Notes under the pieces: model-generated
Told to the model about the DNA's origin: nothing
Seen by the model: only the letters and a program-made list of their open reading frames with translations
Database searches by the model: none
Assembly (NCBI GenBank): GCA_007130545.1
Contig: SLSG01000260.1
Location: 1 to 5,304, forward strand
Direction: 5' to 3'
Length of the DNA: 5,304 bases
Source: Bacteroidales bacterium
GTDB taxonomy: Bacteria > Bacteroidota > Bacteroidia > Bacteroidales > UBA7960
Program-made: the position numbers and the translations under genes
Shown here: positions 1 through 5,260 of the stretch, piece after piece
Position numbering within the stretch: position 1 is the stretch's first letter
How the letters are laid out: every line of letters starts with the position of its first letter

Positions 1-1071
1 ATGGATCTGCGCACCGAGGGTGTCCCCAAGTAATTCGCGGGGGGTTTTGCCCACAACTTGCTCCAGCGGGATTCCCGTCAGTTTCTGGTGGGTCGGGTTG
101 GTTCGCACAAAACGGAAAACCATGTCCTCGCTGACCTCGACCAGGAACAGGGCCTCCCTGCTGCCATTAAACACCCTTTCATAATCCTGCGACAAACGGG
201 TCAGTTCCGCCTCCTTAACCTTCAGCTCCGTGATATCCGTAACGACGGCGATGGTACCTGCCACCCTTCCTCCCCTGAAATAGGGAACCCCCGTGACCAT
301 GACCGGCACCAATTGTCCCGCTTTGGAAACCAGCCGGGTTTCATAGGTGTTGCTTTCCCCTGTCTTGCGCAGGGCCCATGCCGCCTTCAATCGGTGGATA
401 TCATCCGGGTGGGTGAATTCACGCGGCTTTCTGCCCAGCAGTTCTTCGGGCAGGAAGCCAAGTATATCGGCATATGCCCGGTTCACATACTGGAAAAAAC
501 CGTCTGAGTTGGTAACGGTGAGTCCCTGGCCCATGGCGTTCATGACCTGCCTGGCAAACTCGCGCTCTATCCGCACCTTTTCCTCTGCCAGCATCTGCTC
601 AGCCCGAACCTCTTCCAGGTGCAAGGTGCTTTGCTTAACCTGCCGGTACAGGTCCTCCTTTTCAGATGCGTTCGTGTCTTCCAATGCTTTCAACCGAAAC
701 AGGAGCTTCAGTTTTGCGTACAATATTTTGGGGTTCGTCGGATAGGAAAGATGCAAGTCGGCGCCGGCCTCCAAAGATTGAACCTTCAGATCCTTCTCCG
801 TTTTTTTGGGACTCACGGCCAGAACCGGAGTGGTCTTCAGTTGTGGATGTGCCTTTATCTTCCTGCAAAGTTCCAGTCCGTGGATACCGGTGGAGAACAG
901 GTCCAGAATGATGAGTTCGGGCCTTTCCTGTAAGGAGGCAGACAGGATGTCCTCGCCGGGAGGGGGGAGCAGGAGATGGACACCGGGAAAATATTCACGA
1001 AAAAAATGGTGGAAAAAAAGTATTTCCTTTTTTTCCGGGATCAGGGCAAGGACTTTTCCGGACGGGTTCAT
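1..1071 (-). CDS. Receiver-like/PAS-PAS signalling protein, N-terminal part (3' end outside window)
   Basis: Reading the minus strand from the ATG at 1071-1069 gives 357 codons with no stop to the window edge, so the C-terminus is missing. An in-frame TAA at 1095-1093 and no start codon in between make this ATG the natural start. Residues 5-125 resemble a response-regulator receiver: 'PELIILD' puts the phospho-acceptor at D57, S87 is the usual Ser/Thr switch, and 'EAGADLHLSYP' (101-111) matches the end of the domain. The acidic pair after beta-1 is replaced (VLALIPEKK) and the Lys of the usual 'KP' is Tyr110, so phosphorylation chemistry is doubtful. Residues 125-175 are charged and helical, like a signalling coiled coil. 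Residues 172-285 form a PAS domain (VTNSDGFFQYVN, 'THPDD' at 220-224, 'VVTDITE'), and a second PAS starts near 294. The output domain is unknown; a histidine kinase is most common after this arrangement, but GGDEF or others are possible. Confidence 0.85.
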   Translation of the reverse strand, partial: MNPSGKVLALIPEKKEILFFHHFFREYFPGVHLLLPPPGEDILSASLQERPELIILDLFSTGIHGLELCRKIKAHPQLKTTPVLAVSPKKTEKDLKVQSLEAGADLHLSYPTNPKILYAKLKLLFRLKALEDTNASEKEDLYRQVKQSTLHLEEVRAEQMLAEEKVRIEREFARQVMNAMGQGLTVTNSDGFFQYVNRAYADILGFLPEELLGRKPREFTHPDDIHRLKAAWALRKTGESNTYETRLVSKAGQLVPVMVTGVPYFRGGRVAGTIAVVTDITELKVKEAELTRLSQDYERVFNGSREALFLVEVSEDMVFRFVRTNPTHQKLTGIPLEQVVGKTPRELLGDTLGAQIH

Positions 1072-1174
1072 CCTTTGGTTTAAAAAGGTTCGTTATCTTT
1101 ATGTTTACAGAGCCAAAAATAACCAAATTTTAAGCAATTTAGCTAATTTTACTTACCACATGTAATATTTAGGT
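1072..1174. promoter_or_regulatory. Divergent intergenic region between the signalling gene and ccmB
   Basis: These 103 bp separate two divergent genes and are clearly richer in A and T than the flanking coding DNA, as expected for a promoter region. On the plus strand there are two one-mismatch versions of the -7 box, TATCTTTA at 1094-1101 and TAATTTTA at 1144-1151. The second would leave a leader of about 17 nt before ccmB. Neither has a convincing -33 partner, so I do not choose between them. No operator palindrome or riboswitch-like structure was recognised. Confidence 0.45.
1114..1121 (-). promoter_or_regulatory. Candidate Bacteroidota -7 promoter box (TATTTTTG) for the receiver/PAS gene
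   Basis: On the minus strand this reads TATTTTTG, a full match to the TAnnTTTG -7 element described for Bacteroidota promoters. It lies 42 bp upstream of the ATG at 1071, in an AT-rich divergent intergenic region. No clear TTTG -33 element is seen at the usual 19-21 bp spacing, so the call rests on the -7 box and its position. The same 8-mer precedes efp. Confidence 0.4.
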
Positions 1175-1834
1175 ATGGGGATCTCATCTGTACTGGCACT
1201 GATACGTAAAGAGGCAAGCCTGGAATGGAGGCAAAAGACGGCTTTTGGCGGGGTGATGCTTTACCTGGTCTCGACGGTTTTTGTCTGCTACCTGTCATTC
1301 AGCGGGATAATCCCTGACAGGACGTGGAATGCCCTCTTCTGGATCATCATGCTTTTTGCCTCCTTCAATGCCATTCTGAAAGGTTTTATCCAGGAAGGGA
1401 GTGGGAGGCTGGTCTGGTATTACACCCTGGTTCCGGCACAGGTGCTTTTAAACGCCAAGATCATATACAATGCCCTGGTGATGGTTGTATTGTCCCTGCT
1501 TGGTTGGTTGGTTTTTGTGGTATTTATGGGAGATCCCATTCAGAACCACAGCTTGTTTTTTACTGGCATGCTGCTGGGTATAAGTGGTCTTTCAGCTGTT
1601 TTAACAATGGTCTCTGCCATTGCCGGCAAGGCCAGGAACAATTTCACCCTGATGGGGGTTTTGAGTTTCCCCCTGGTTTTGCCGCAGATCCTCGTGCTCA
1701 TAAGGGTCTCTGGCGCAGCCATTCAGGGGGAGGCCCTGCTTTCTCACTGGCAAGGCCTGCTGGTACTTCTCCTGCTGACAGGGCTGGGGATTGTACTGGC
1801 CAACCTTTTATTTCCGTATATTTGGAGGGAATAA
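1175..1834 (+). CDS. ccmB: Heme exporter protein B (CcmB), cytochrome c maturation ABC permease
   Basis: This 219-residue, very hydrophobic protein has the size and shape of CcmB, the membrane permease of the CcmABCD complex that works in the inner membrane to release heme-loaded CcmE during c-type cytochrome maturation. About six membrane segments are visible, near residues 25-45, 50-70, 95-118, 127-150, 157-177 and 192-215. Between the second and third lies a cytoplasmic stretch 'FIQEGSGRL...VPAQVLLNAK' (71-95), typical of ABC-2 type exporters where the ATPase docks. The 'LSFPLVLPQIL' stretch (163-173) matches the proline-containing segment conserved in CcmB. The ATG at 1175 directly follows an AT-rich leader with no strong Shine-Dalgarno. 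It is first in a ccmBCDE cluster, and its TAA shares one base with the ccmC start (TAATG), suggesting coupled translation. Assignment is from sequence character and context. Confidence 0.88.
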   Translation: MGISSVLALIRKEASLEWRQKTAFGGVMLYLVSTVFVCYLSFSGIIPDRTWNALFWIIMLFASFNAILKGFIQEGSGRLVWYYTLVPAQVLLNAKIIYNALVMVVLSLLGWLVFVVFMGDPIQNHSLFFTGMLLGISGLSAVLTMVSAIAGKARNNFTLMGVLSFPLVLPQILVLIRVSGAAIQGEALLSHWQGLLVLLLLTGLGIVLANLLFPYIWRE

Positions 1835-2523
1835 TGATAGAAAATTTTAAGGCCAGCTGGTGGAAATTTCTGGGCATCCTGATGCTGCTATATGTCGTGG
1901 CTGGCGGATTGCTGTTCGAGGTCCCGCAGCTGCCGGTCATCCGGGAAAGCATCCGCAATGTTTACTTTCATGTGGGCATGTGGTTCAGTATGATGTTCAT
2001 CACCTTTGCCGCCCTCGTCTTCAGTATCCGGTATTTGCGCTATCAGCGCGCGGAGGATGATCTGAGGGCGGTTGCGGCAGTGAAAACCGGACTGGTGTTC
2101 GGGACACTCGGACTGCTGACCGGGATGGTTTGGGCAAAATTTACCTGGGGGCAGTTCTGGGTCAATGACCCCAAGCTGAACGGGGCTGTGGTGGGCATGC
2201 TGATTTATCTCGCATATATGGTCCTCAGGGGTTCGGTGGAAGAACTGGAGAAAAGAGCGCGGCTGGCAGCAGTATACAATGTATTCGCCTTTGTGCTCTT
2301 CTTTGTGTTTATCATGATCCTGCCAAGAATGGCAGAAGCATCCATACATCCCGGCACCGACGGGAACCCCGCCCTGGCTTCGGGTGACCTTGCCCCAATG
2401 ATGAGAAAGGTGTTTTTCCCGGCCATGGCCGCCTGGTTTATCCTGGCGTGGTGGGTTTTTTCCCTCTACTACCGCCTGGACAGGCTTCGCCATCAAATCG
2501 CAGAATTAACTGAAAATTATTAG
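1834..2523 (+). CDS. ccmC: Heme exporter protein C (CcmC/CcsA family)
   Basis: CcmC binds heme on the outer side of the cytoplasmic membrane and attaches it to CcmE. This 229-residue protein has about six membrane segments and the tryptophan-rich heme motif of the family, here 'WGQFWVNDPKLNG' from W105, compared with WGxWWxWD in proteobacterial CcmC. The two expected external heme-ligand histidines are present: H46 in 'NVYFHVGMW' and H172 in 'ASIHPGTDG'. The reading frame stays open upstream to 1324, but that would overlap most of ccmB. The ATG at 1834-1836 fits: it overlaps the ccmB stop by one base, has GGAGG at 1824-1828 five bases before it, and yields the normal CcmC N-terminus just before the first membrane segment. 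The Trp-to-Asn change in the motif agrees with Bacteroidota members as I recall them. Confidence 0.92.
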   Translation: MIENFKASWWKFLGILMLLYVVAGGLLFEVPQLPVIRESIRNVYFHVGMWFSMMFITFAALVFSIRYLRYQRAEDDLRAVAAVKTGLVFGTLGLLTGMVWAKFTWGQFWVNDPKLNGAVVGMLIYLAYMVLRGSVEELEKRARLAAVYNVFAFVLFFVFIMILPRMAEASIHPGTDGNPALASGDLAPMMRKVFFPAMAAWFILAWWVFSLYYRLDRLRHQIAELTENY

Positions 2524-2526
2524 GCC

Positions 2527-2733
2527 ATGTTTGAAGCAGGTGAAAAGATATTTGTGGCAGTGGCTGTCATTTCCCTTATTATACTGGGTCTGGCGGCATT
2601 TTTGTTTTACCTGGAGCATCGCATTGGCCGGTCTGAAAAAAAACTAAGGGAACTGGAAGAGCGCCTGGAGTCCGGGCCACCCGGTGAATCCGGGATCGAA
2701 CCGGGAGCACGGGGATCGAACCGGGAGCACTGA
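2527..2733 (+). CDS. ccmD: CcmD-like small membrane protein
   Basis: This 68-residue protein has one membrane segment (about 8-29, FVAVAVISLIILGLAAFLFY) followed by a charged, heptad-like helix (LEHRIGRSEKKLRELEERL, 29-47). That is the layout of CcmD, a small single-span protein that holds CcmE in the CcmABC complex. It starts 3 bp after the ccmC stop and ends 21 bp before ccmE, exactly where CcmD is expected. Sequence similarity alone is weak, as for all CcmD proteins, so position carries much of the call. The last residues are encoded by a 20-bp near-perfect tandem duplication (2691-2730) that shifts frame between its copies, so the final seven or so residues are unlikely to be conserved. 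No clear Shine-Dalgarno precedes the ATG. Confidence 0.8.
   Translation: MFEAGEKIFVAVAVISLIILGLAAFLFYLEHRIGRSEKKLRELEERLESGPPGESGIEPGARGSNREH
2691..2730. repeat. Two-copy 20-bp tandem repeat at the 3' end of ccmD
   Basis: Positions 2691-2710 and 2711-2730 are direct copies; 19 of 20 bases agree, with the only difference at the first base (c versus g). The unit contains GATCGAACCGGGAGCAC. Because 20 is not a multiple of three, the two copies are read in different frames: the first as GIEPGA, the second as GSNREH before the TGA. The repeat is entirely inside the ccmD reading frame. Confidence 0.93.
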
Positions 2734-2754
2734 AATCGTAACTACTGTAAAGCC

Positions 2755-3183
2755 ATGAAAAGATCCCGCATCATTGCCTTGTTGTTCATCGTGGTAGCCA
2801 TCGGTGCCATTGTCAGTACGGTCTACAATGCCGGCACCTATTCCAGTTTTTCTGAAGCCCGCATGCATCCGGGGCGGGAGGTGCATATCATCGGGGAGCT
2901 GGTCCGGGAAAAACCCATGGAGGAAGTCCTGTTGGAGAACACGCTGGTACTGCGGTTCCACATGCGTGACAGCCACGGTGAAGAGTCGGAAGTGATCTAT
3001 TTTGGAGCCAAGCCGCAGGATTTTGAGAAATCCGACCAGGTGGTACTCATCGGCAGTTACAGGGAAGAACAATTCATTGCCTCCAGTCTCCTGTTGAAGT
3101 GTCCATCAAAATACAATCCTGAAGACCTTCAGCCTGAGGAATTCGAAACCCAGACGTACTCTTACTTAACCCGCTCTGAGTAG
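2755..3183 (+). CDS. ccmE: Cytochrome c maturation heme chaperone CcmE, Cys-type (CxxxY)
   Basis: CcmE is a membrane-anchored periplasmic chaperone that holds heme covalently and passes it to the CcmF heme lyase. This 142-residue protein has an N-terminal anchor (about 5-24, IIALLFIVVAIGAIVSTVYN) and an OB-fold beta domain: 'EVHIIGELVREKPME', 'LRFHMRDSHG', and 'FGAKPQDFEKSDQVVLIG' near 83-100, the best conserved CcmE stretch. In E. coli the heme-binding His130 lies in an HxxxY motif; here the matching position is Cys116 in 'KCPSKYNPE' (C116, Y120), and it is the protein's only cysteine. Cys-type CcmE proteins are known, for example in Desulfovibrio. It is the last gene of the ccmBCDE run and its 3' end overlaps the convergent efp by 22 bp. 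No ccmF follows. Confidence 0.92.
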   Translation: MKRSRIIALLFIVVAIGAIVSTVYNAGTYSSFSEARMHPGREVHIIGELVREKPMEEVLLENTLVLRFHMRDSHGEESEVIYFGAKPQDFEKSDQVVLIGSYREEQFIASSLLLKCPSKYNPEDLQPEEFETQTYSYLTRSE

Positions 3184-3725
3184 GACCTTGACCGGGTATC
3201 CACCCGAATGCGTTCCCCGGTATCTATGAACAGAGGTACGTTCACAACGGCACCGGTTTCCAGCGTGGCCGGCTTCAGTGTGTTGGTCGCGGTATCCCCC
3301 CTTACGCCTGGTTCCGAATAAGTCACTTCCAGATCAACAAAAGGCGGGAGCTCACAGCTTAACGGGGTCTCGGTGTCTGCATGGTAAACGATTTCCACCT
3401 CCTGGCCTTCCTTCAGCAGGTCCGGGGCATTGATCAGCTCTTCCATGATCATCACCTGTTCAAAGGTTTCAGAGTGCATGAAATGATAGCCAGATTCGTC
3501 CTTGTACAGGTATTGATAAGGGCGTCTTTCCACCCTGGCAATATTGATCTTGACCCCGGCATTGAAAGTGTTTTGCAAAACCTTGCCGGTTTTCAGGTTC
3601 TTGAGTTTGGTGCGCACGAACGCGCCGCCCTTGCCAGGTTTTACATGCTGAAATTCAACGATCACATAAAGGTCGTTATTGAATTCGAGGCATAATCCAT
3701 TGCGGAAGTCTGCTGTTGTTGCCAT
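3162..3725 (-). CDS. efp: Translation elongation factor P
   Basis: EF-P binds between the P and E sites of the ribosome and speeds peptide-bond formation at consecutive prolines. The 187-residue product matches the family's full length and three-domain pattern. The N-terminal KOW-like domain carries 'VKPGKGGAFVRTKLKNL', with K32 at the loop tip equivalent to the modified Lys34 of E. coli. The middle domain contains 'YHFMHSETFEQ', and the C-terminal OB domain carries 'GDTATNTLKPATLETGAVVNVPLF' and ends 'IRVDTRSRSYSERVK'. Which enzyme, if any, modifies K32 cannot be told from this window. The ATG at 3725-3723 has no Shine-Dalgarno, but an A9 tract lies 7 bases upstream. An 86-bp gap separates it from the ABC ATPase gene and contains a candidate promoter, so it may be transcribed both from there and by read-through. 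Its stop lies inside ccmE. Confidence 0.97.
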   Translation of the reverse strand: MATTADFRNGLCLEFNNDLYVIVEFQHVKPGKGGAFVRTKLKNLKTGKVLQNTFNAGVKINIARVERRPYQYLYKDESGYHFMHSETFEQVMIMEELINAPDLLKEGQEVEIVYHADTETPLSCELPPFVDLEVTYSEPGVRGDTATNTLKPATLETGAVVNVPLFIDTGERIRVDTRSRSYSERVK

Positions 3726-3748
3726 TCAATGATTTTTTTTTGAGGCTA

Positions 3749-3756
3749 CAAAAATA
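3749..3756 (-). promoter_or_regulatory. Candidate Bacteroidota -7 promoter box (TATTTTTG) for efp
   Basis: The minus strand reads TATTTTTG, a match to the Bacteroidota TAnnTTTG -7 element, 23 bp upstream of the efp ATG. Transcription would begin about 15-18 nt before the start codon. A TTTG lies upstream in the same gap (minus strand, 3783-3786), but its 26-bp spacing exceeds the usual 19-21, so the -33 element is unconvincing. The surrounding gap is A/T-rich only on the efp-proximal side. Confidence 0.45.
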
Positions 3757-3811
3757 ATAAAAAATCAATAGCCCGGTCCGACCAAACGTTTCTGGCAAGC
3801 GCGCCCGGGAC

Positions 3812-4459
3812 TCAGCCGGTCCTTCGCGATTCCATCGTCCGCCCCGGGGGTTCCAGGCGGATGAAATGCCCACAGCCCGGGTACTCCTCTTCCTTGTGGT
3901 TGGATGCAATGACAATGGTCCGGTCTGTGCCGTACCTTTGCAGCAAATCCTTGTACCAGGCGACCCCTTCGCTGTCGAGGTGGCTGCATGGTTCATCCAG
4001 CAGCAACAGTGGTGCGTTTCCCATGATGGCCAACAGCAGTTTTACCCGCTGCTGCATCCCAGATGAGTATTGTCGGATGGGCTTGTGCGCATGGTCTTTA
4101 AGCAGGGAGATCTCCAGCAGGTCCTGCTCCTGCAGACCGGGCAAAAAGGCCCTGAATTTTTTCTGGAACCGGATGATCTCGGGCAGTGTAAATTCTTCTA
4201 TGATCTCCATGGAGGGCGCAGCCAGTCCGATGTGCCGGAAAACCTCGTCCAGGTGCATGACCTGCTCCCTGTGCCGCCACCTGACAAACCCTTCGCTGGC
4301 AGAGAGGTATCCGGCAAGCATCAGCAACAAGCTCGACTTTCCCGAGCCGTTTTTGCCGGTAATGGCCGTCCGGGTCCCCGCAGAAATCTCCAGGCTGAGG
4401 CCGCGGAATATCCACCTCTGGTTGAACTTCTTGCCGGCATTTTGAAGCTGGATCTCCAT
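3812..4459 (-). CDS. ABC transporter ATP-binding protein, CcmA-like
   Basis: This is a stand-alone nucleotide-binding domain of 215 residues. It has a Walker A GKNGSGKS (35-42), signature 'YSSGMQQR' (131-138) in place of LSGGQ, Walker B 'LLLLDEP' (151-157) and D-loop 'SHLD' (159-162). The Q-loop region reads 'HIGLAAPSMEI' with no obvious glutamine, and the H-loop reads 'IASNHKEE', where Asn187 may align with the usual His, or His188 may serve. It must pair with a separate membrane protein; none is next to it on this strand. CcmB, encoded nearby on the other strand without its own ATPase, is the best candidate partner. It starts 12 bp after the lpxA stop, so it is probably co-transcribed with lpxA. 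I chose the ATG at 4459; a GTG at 4468 would add three residues. Partner and substrate are inference. Confidence 0.88.
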   Translation of the reverse strand: MEIQLQNAGKKFNQRWIFRGLSLEISAGTRTAITGKNGSGKSSLLLMLAGYLSASEGFVRWRHREQVMHLDEVFRHIGLAAPSMEIIEEFTLPEIIRFQKKFRAFLPGLQEQDLLEISLLKDHAHKPIRQYSSGMQQRVKLLLAIMGNAPLLLLDEPCSHLDSEGVAWYKDLLQRYGTDRTIVIASNHKEEEYPGCGHFIRLEPPGRTMESRRTG

Positions 4460-4471
4460 GCTGATCACTGA

Positions 4472-5260
4472 CTAGCTTTTCTTTTGGAAGTAACCCTTCA
4501 TCACGCCACGACTGGAGGAGGTGATGAAGTCGAGGATCTCATCCCTTTCCGGGCTGGCCGGATGCGCTGTCCTGACATGGGCCACTGCCTGGGAAATGTT
4601 CAGGTTCTTCGAATAGATGGTGCGGTAGATATCGTGGATCTCGTTGATCTTTTCATTGGTAAAGCCCCTCCTGCTCAGTCCGACAGAGTTGATGCCAGCA
4701 AAGGAAAGCGGATCCCTTGCGGCTTTTGTGTAAGGCGGAACGTCCTTCCGGACGAGTGATCCCCCGGAGATCATGACGTGGGCGCCGATGTGAACGAACT
4801 GGTGCACAGCCGAGAGTCCGCCTACGATGGCATAATCGCCAATGGTGATGTGTCCGCCCAGGTTGACAGCATTGGCCAGGATGCAATGATTGCCGACCAC
4901 ACAATCATGGGCCACGTGCACATAGGCCATCAACAGGCAGTGGCTTCCGACCACGGTCTTCATGCTTGCACTGGTGCCCCGGTTTACGGTCACAAACTCC
5001 CTGATCGTGGTGGAATCTCCGATCTCCACGGTGGTTTCCTCCCCGCCGAACTTCAGGTCCTGCGGGATCGCACCAATCACCGCCCCAGGGAAGATTCGGC
5101 AGTCCCTGCCAATGCGGGTCCCCTCCATGATGGTTGCGTTGGATCCGATCCAGCTTCCTTCGCCGATCTCCACGTTCTTATGGATGGTCACAAAAGGTTC
5201 GATCACGACATTGTCTGCAATCTTTGCTTCGGGATGTACGTATGCCAGTGCCTGGTTCAT
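4472..5260 (-). CDS. lpxA: Acyl-[ACP]-UDP-N-acetylglucosamine O-acyltransferase LpxA
   Basis: LpxA makes the first step of lipid A synthesis in the cytoplasm, moving a 3-hydroxyacyl chain from acyl carrier protein to the 3-OH of UDP-GlcNAc. The 262-residue protein has the usual length. Residues 1-185 are left-handed beta-helix hexapeptide repeats (for example 'VEIGEGSWIGSNATI'), followed by a helical C-terminal domain from about 190. Active-site positions are intact: H118 in 'VHVAHDC' matches catalytic His125 of E. coli, with H115, H137 and H153 matching His122, His144 and His160. The chain-length 'ruler' position (E. coli Gly173) is Gly166 in 'ISGGSLV', which leaves room for a long acyl chain. 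Its ATG overlaps the stop of the upstream FabZ frame by 4 bp (ATGA), indicating translational coupling. The ABC ATPase follows after 12 bp. No Shine-Dalgarno is evident. Confidence 0.97.
   Translation of the reverse strand: MNQALAYVHPEAKIADNVVIEPFVTIHKNVEIGEGSWIGSNATIMEGTRIGRDCRIFPGAVIGAIPQDLKFGGEETTVEIGDSTTIREFVTVNRGTSASMKTVVGSHCLLMAYVHVAHDCVVGNHCILANAVNLGGHITIGDYAIVGGLSAVHQFVHIGAHVMISGGSLVRKDVPPYTKAARDPLSFAGINSVGLSRRGFTNEKINEIHDIYRTIYSKNLNISQAVAHVRTAHPASPERDEILDFITSSSRGVMKGYFQKKS

Noticed and set aside
58..507. Plus-strand open frames between 58 and 1165, the longest with 149 codons.
   Set aside because: They are antisense to the continuous minus-strand receiver/PAS frame, which has clear domain motifs; their translations show no recognisable motif.
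1324..1833. The ccmC frame stays open upstream with an ATG at 1324, which would give a 399-residue protein.
   Set aside because: The extra 170 residues lie inside ccmB in another frame, are rich in Gly, Trp, His and Cys without membrane segments, and do not resemble CcmC. The ATG at 1834 gives the normal length.
1888..2496. A 202-codon minus-strand open frame opposite ccmC.
   Set aside because: Its His- and Gln-rich product is the usual antisense image of a membrane protein gene and has no motif or good start context.
2692..2730. The minus strand of the ccmD repeat contains CCCGGTTCGATCCCGG, which looks like a tRNA T-arm and might mark a tRNA fragment or attachment site.
   Set aside because: No anticodon arm, D-arm or acceptor stem can be drawn around it; the DNA upstream on that strand is the start of ccmE. 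The likeness follows from the CCGG-rich repeat, and no integrase gene is present.
3193..3206. A 5-bp hairpin (CGGGT-ATCC-ACCCG) near the ccmE/efp junction as a possible terminator.
   Set aside because: It is short, has no T-run on either strand, and lies within the conserved C-terminal codons of efp.
3861..4445. A 194-codon plus-strand open frame opposite the ABC ATPase, and one of 133 codons at 4070-4471.
   Set aside because: Both are antisense shadows of a gene with Walker A, Walker B and signature motifs; their products have no coherent features.
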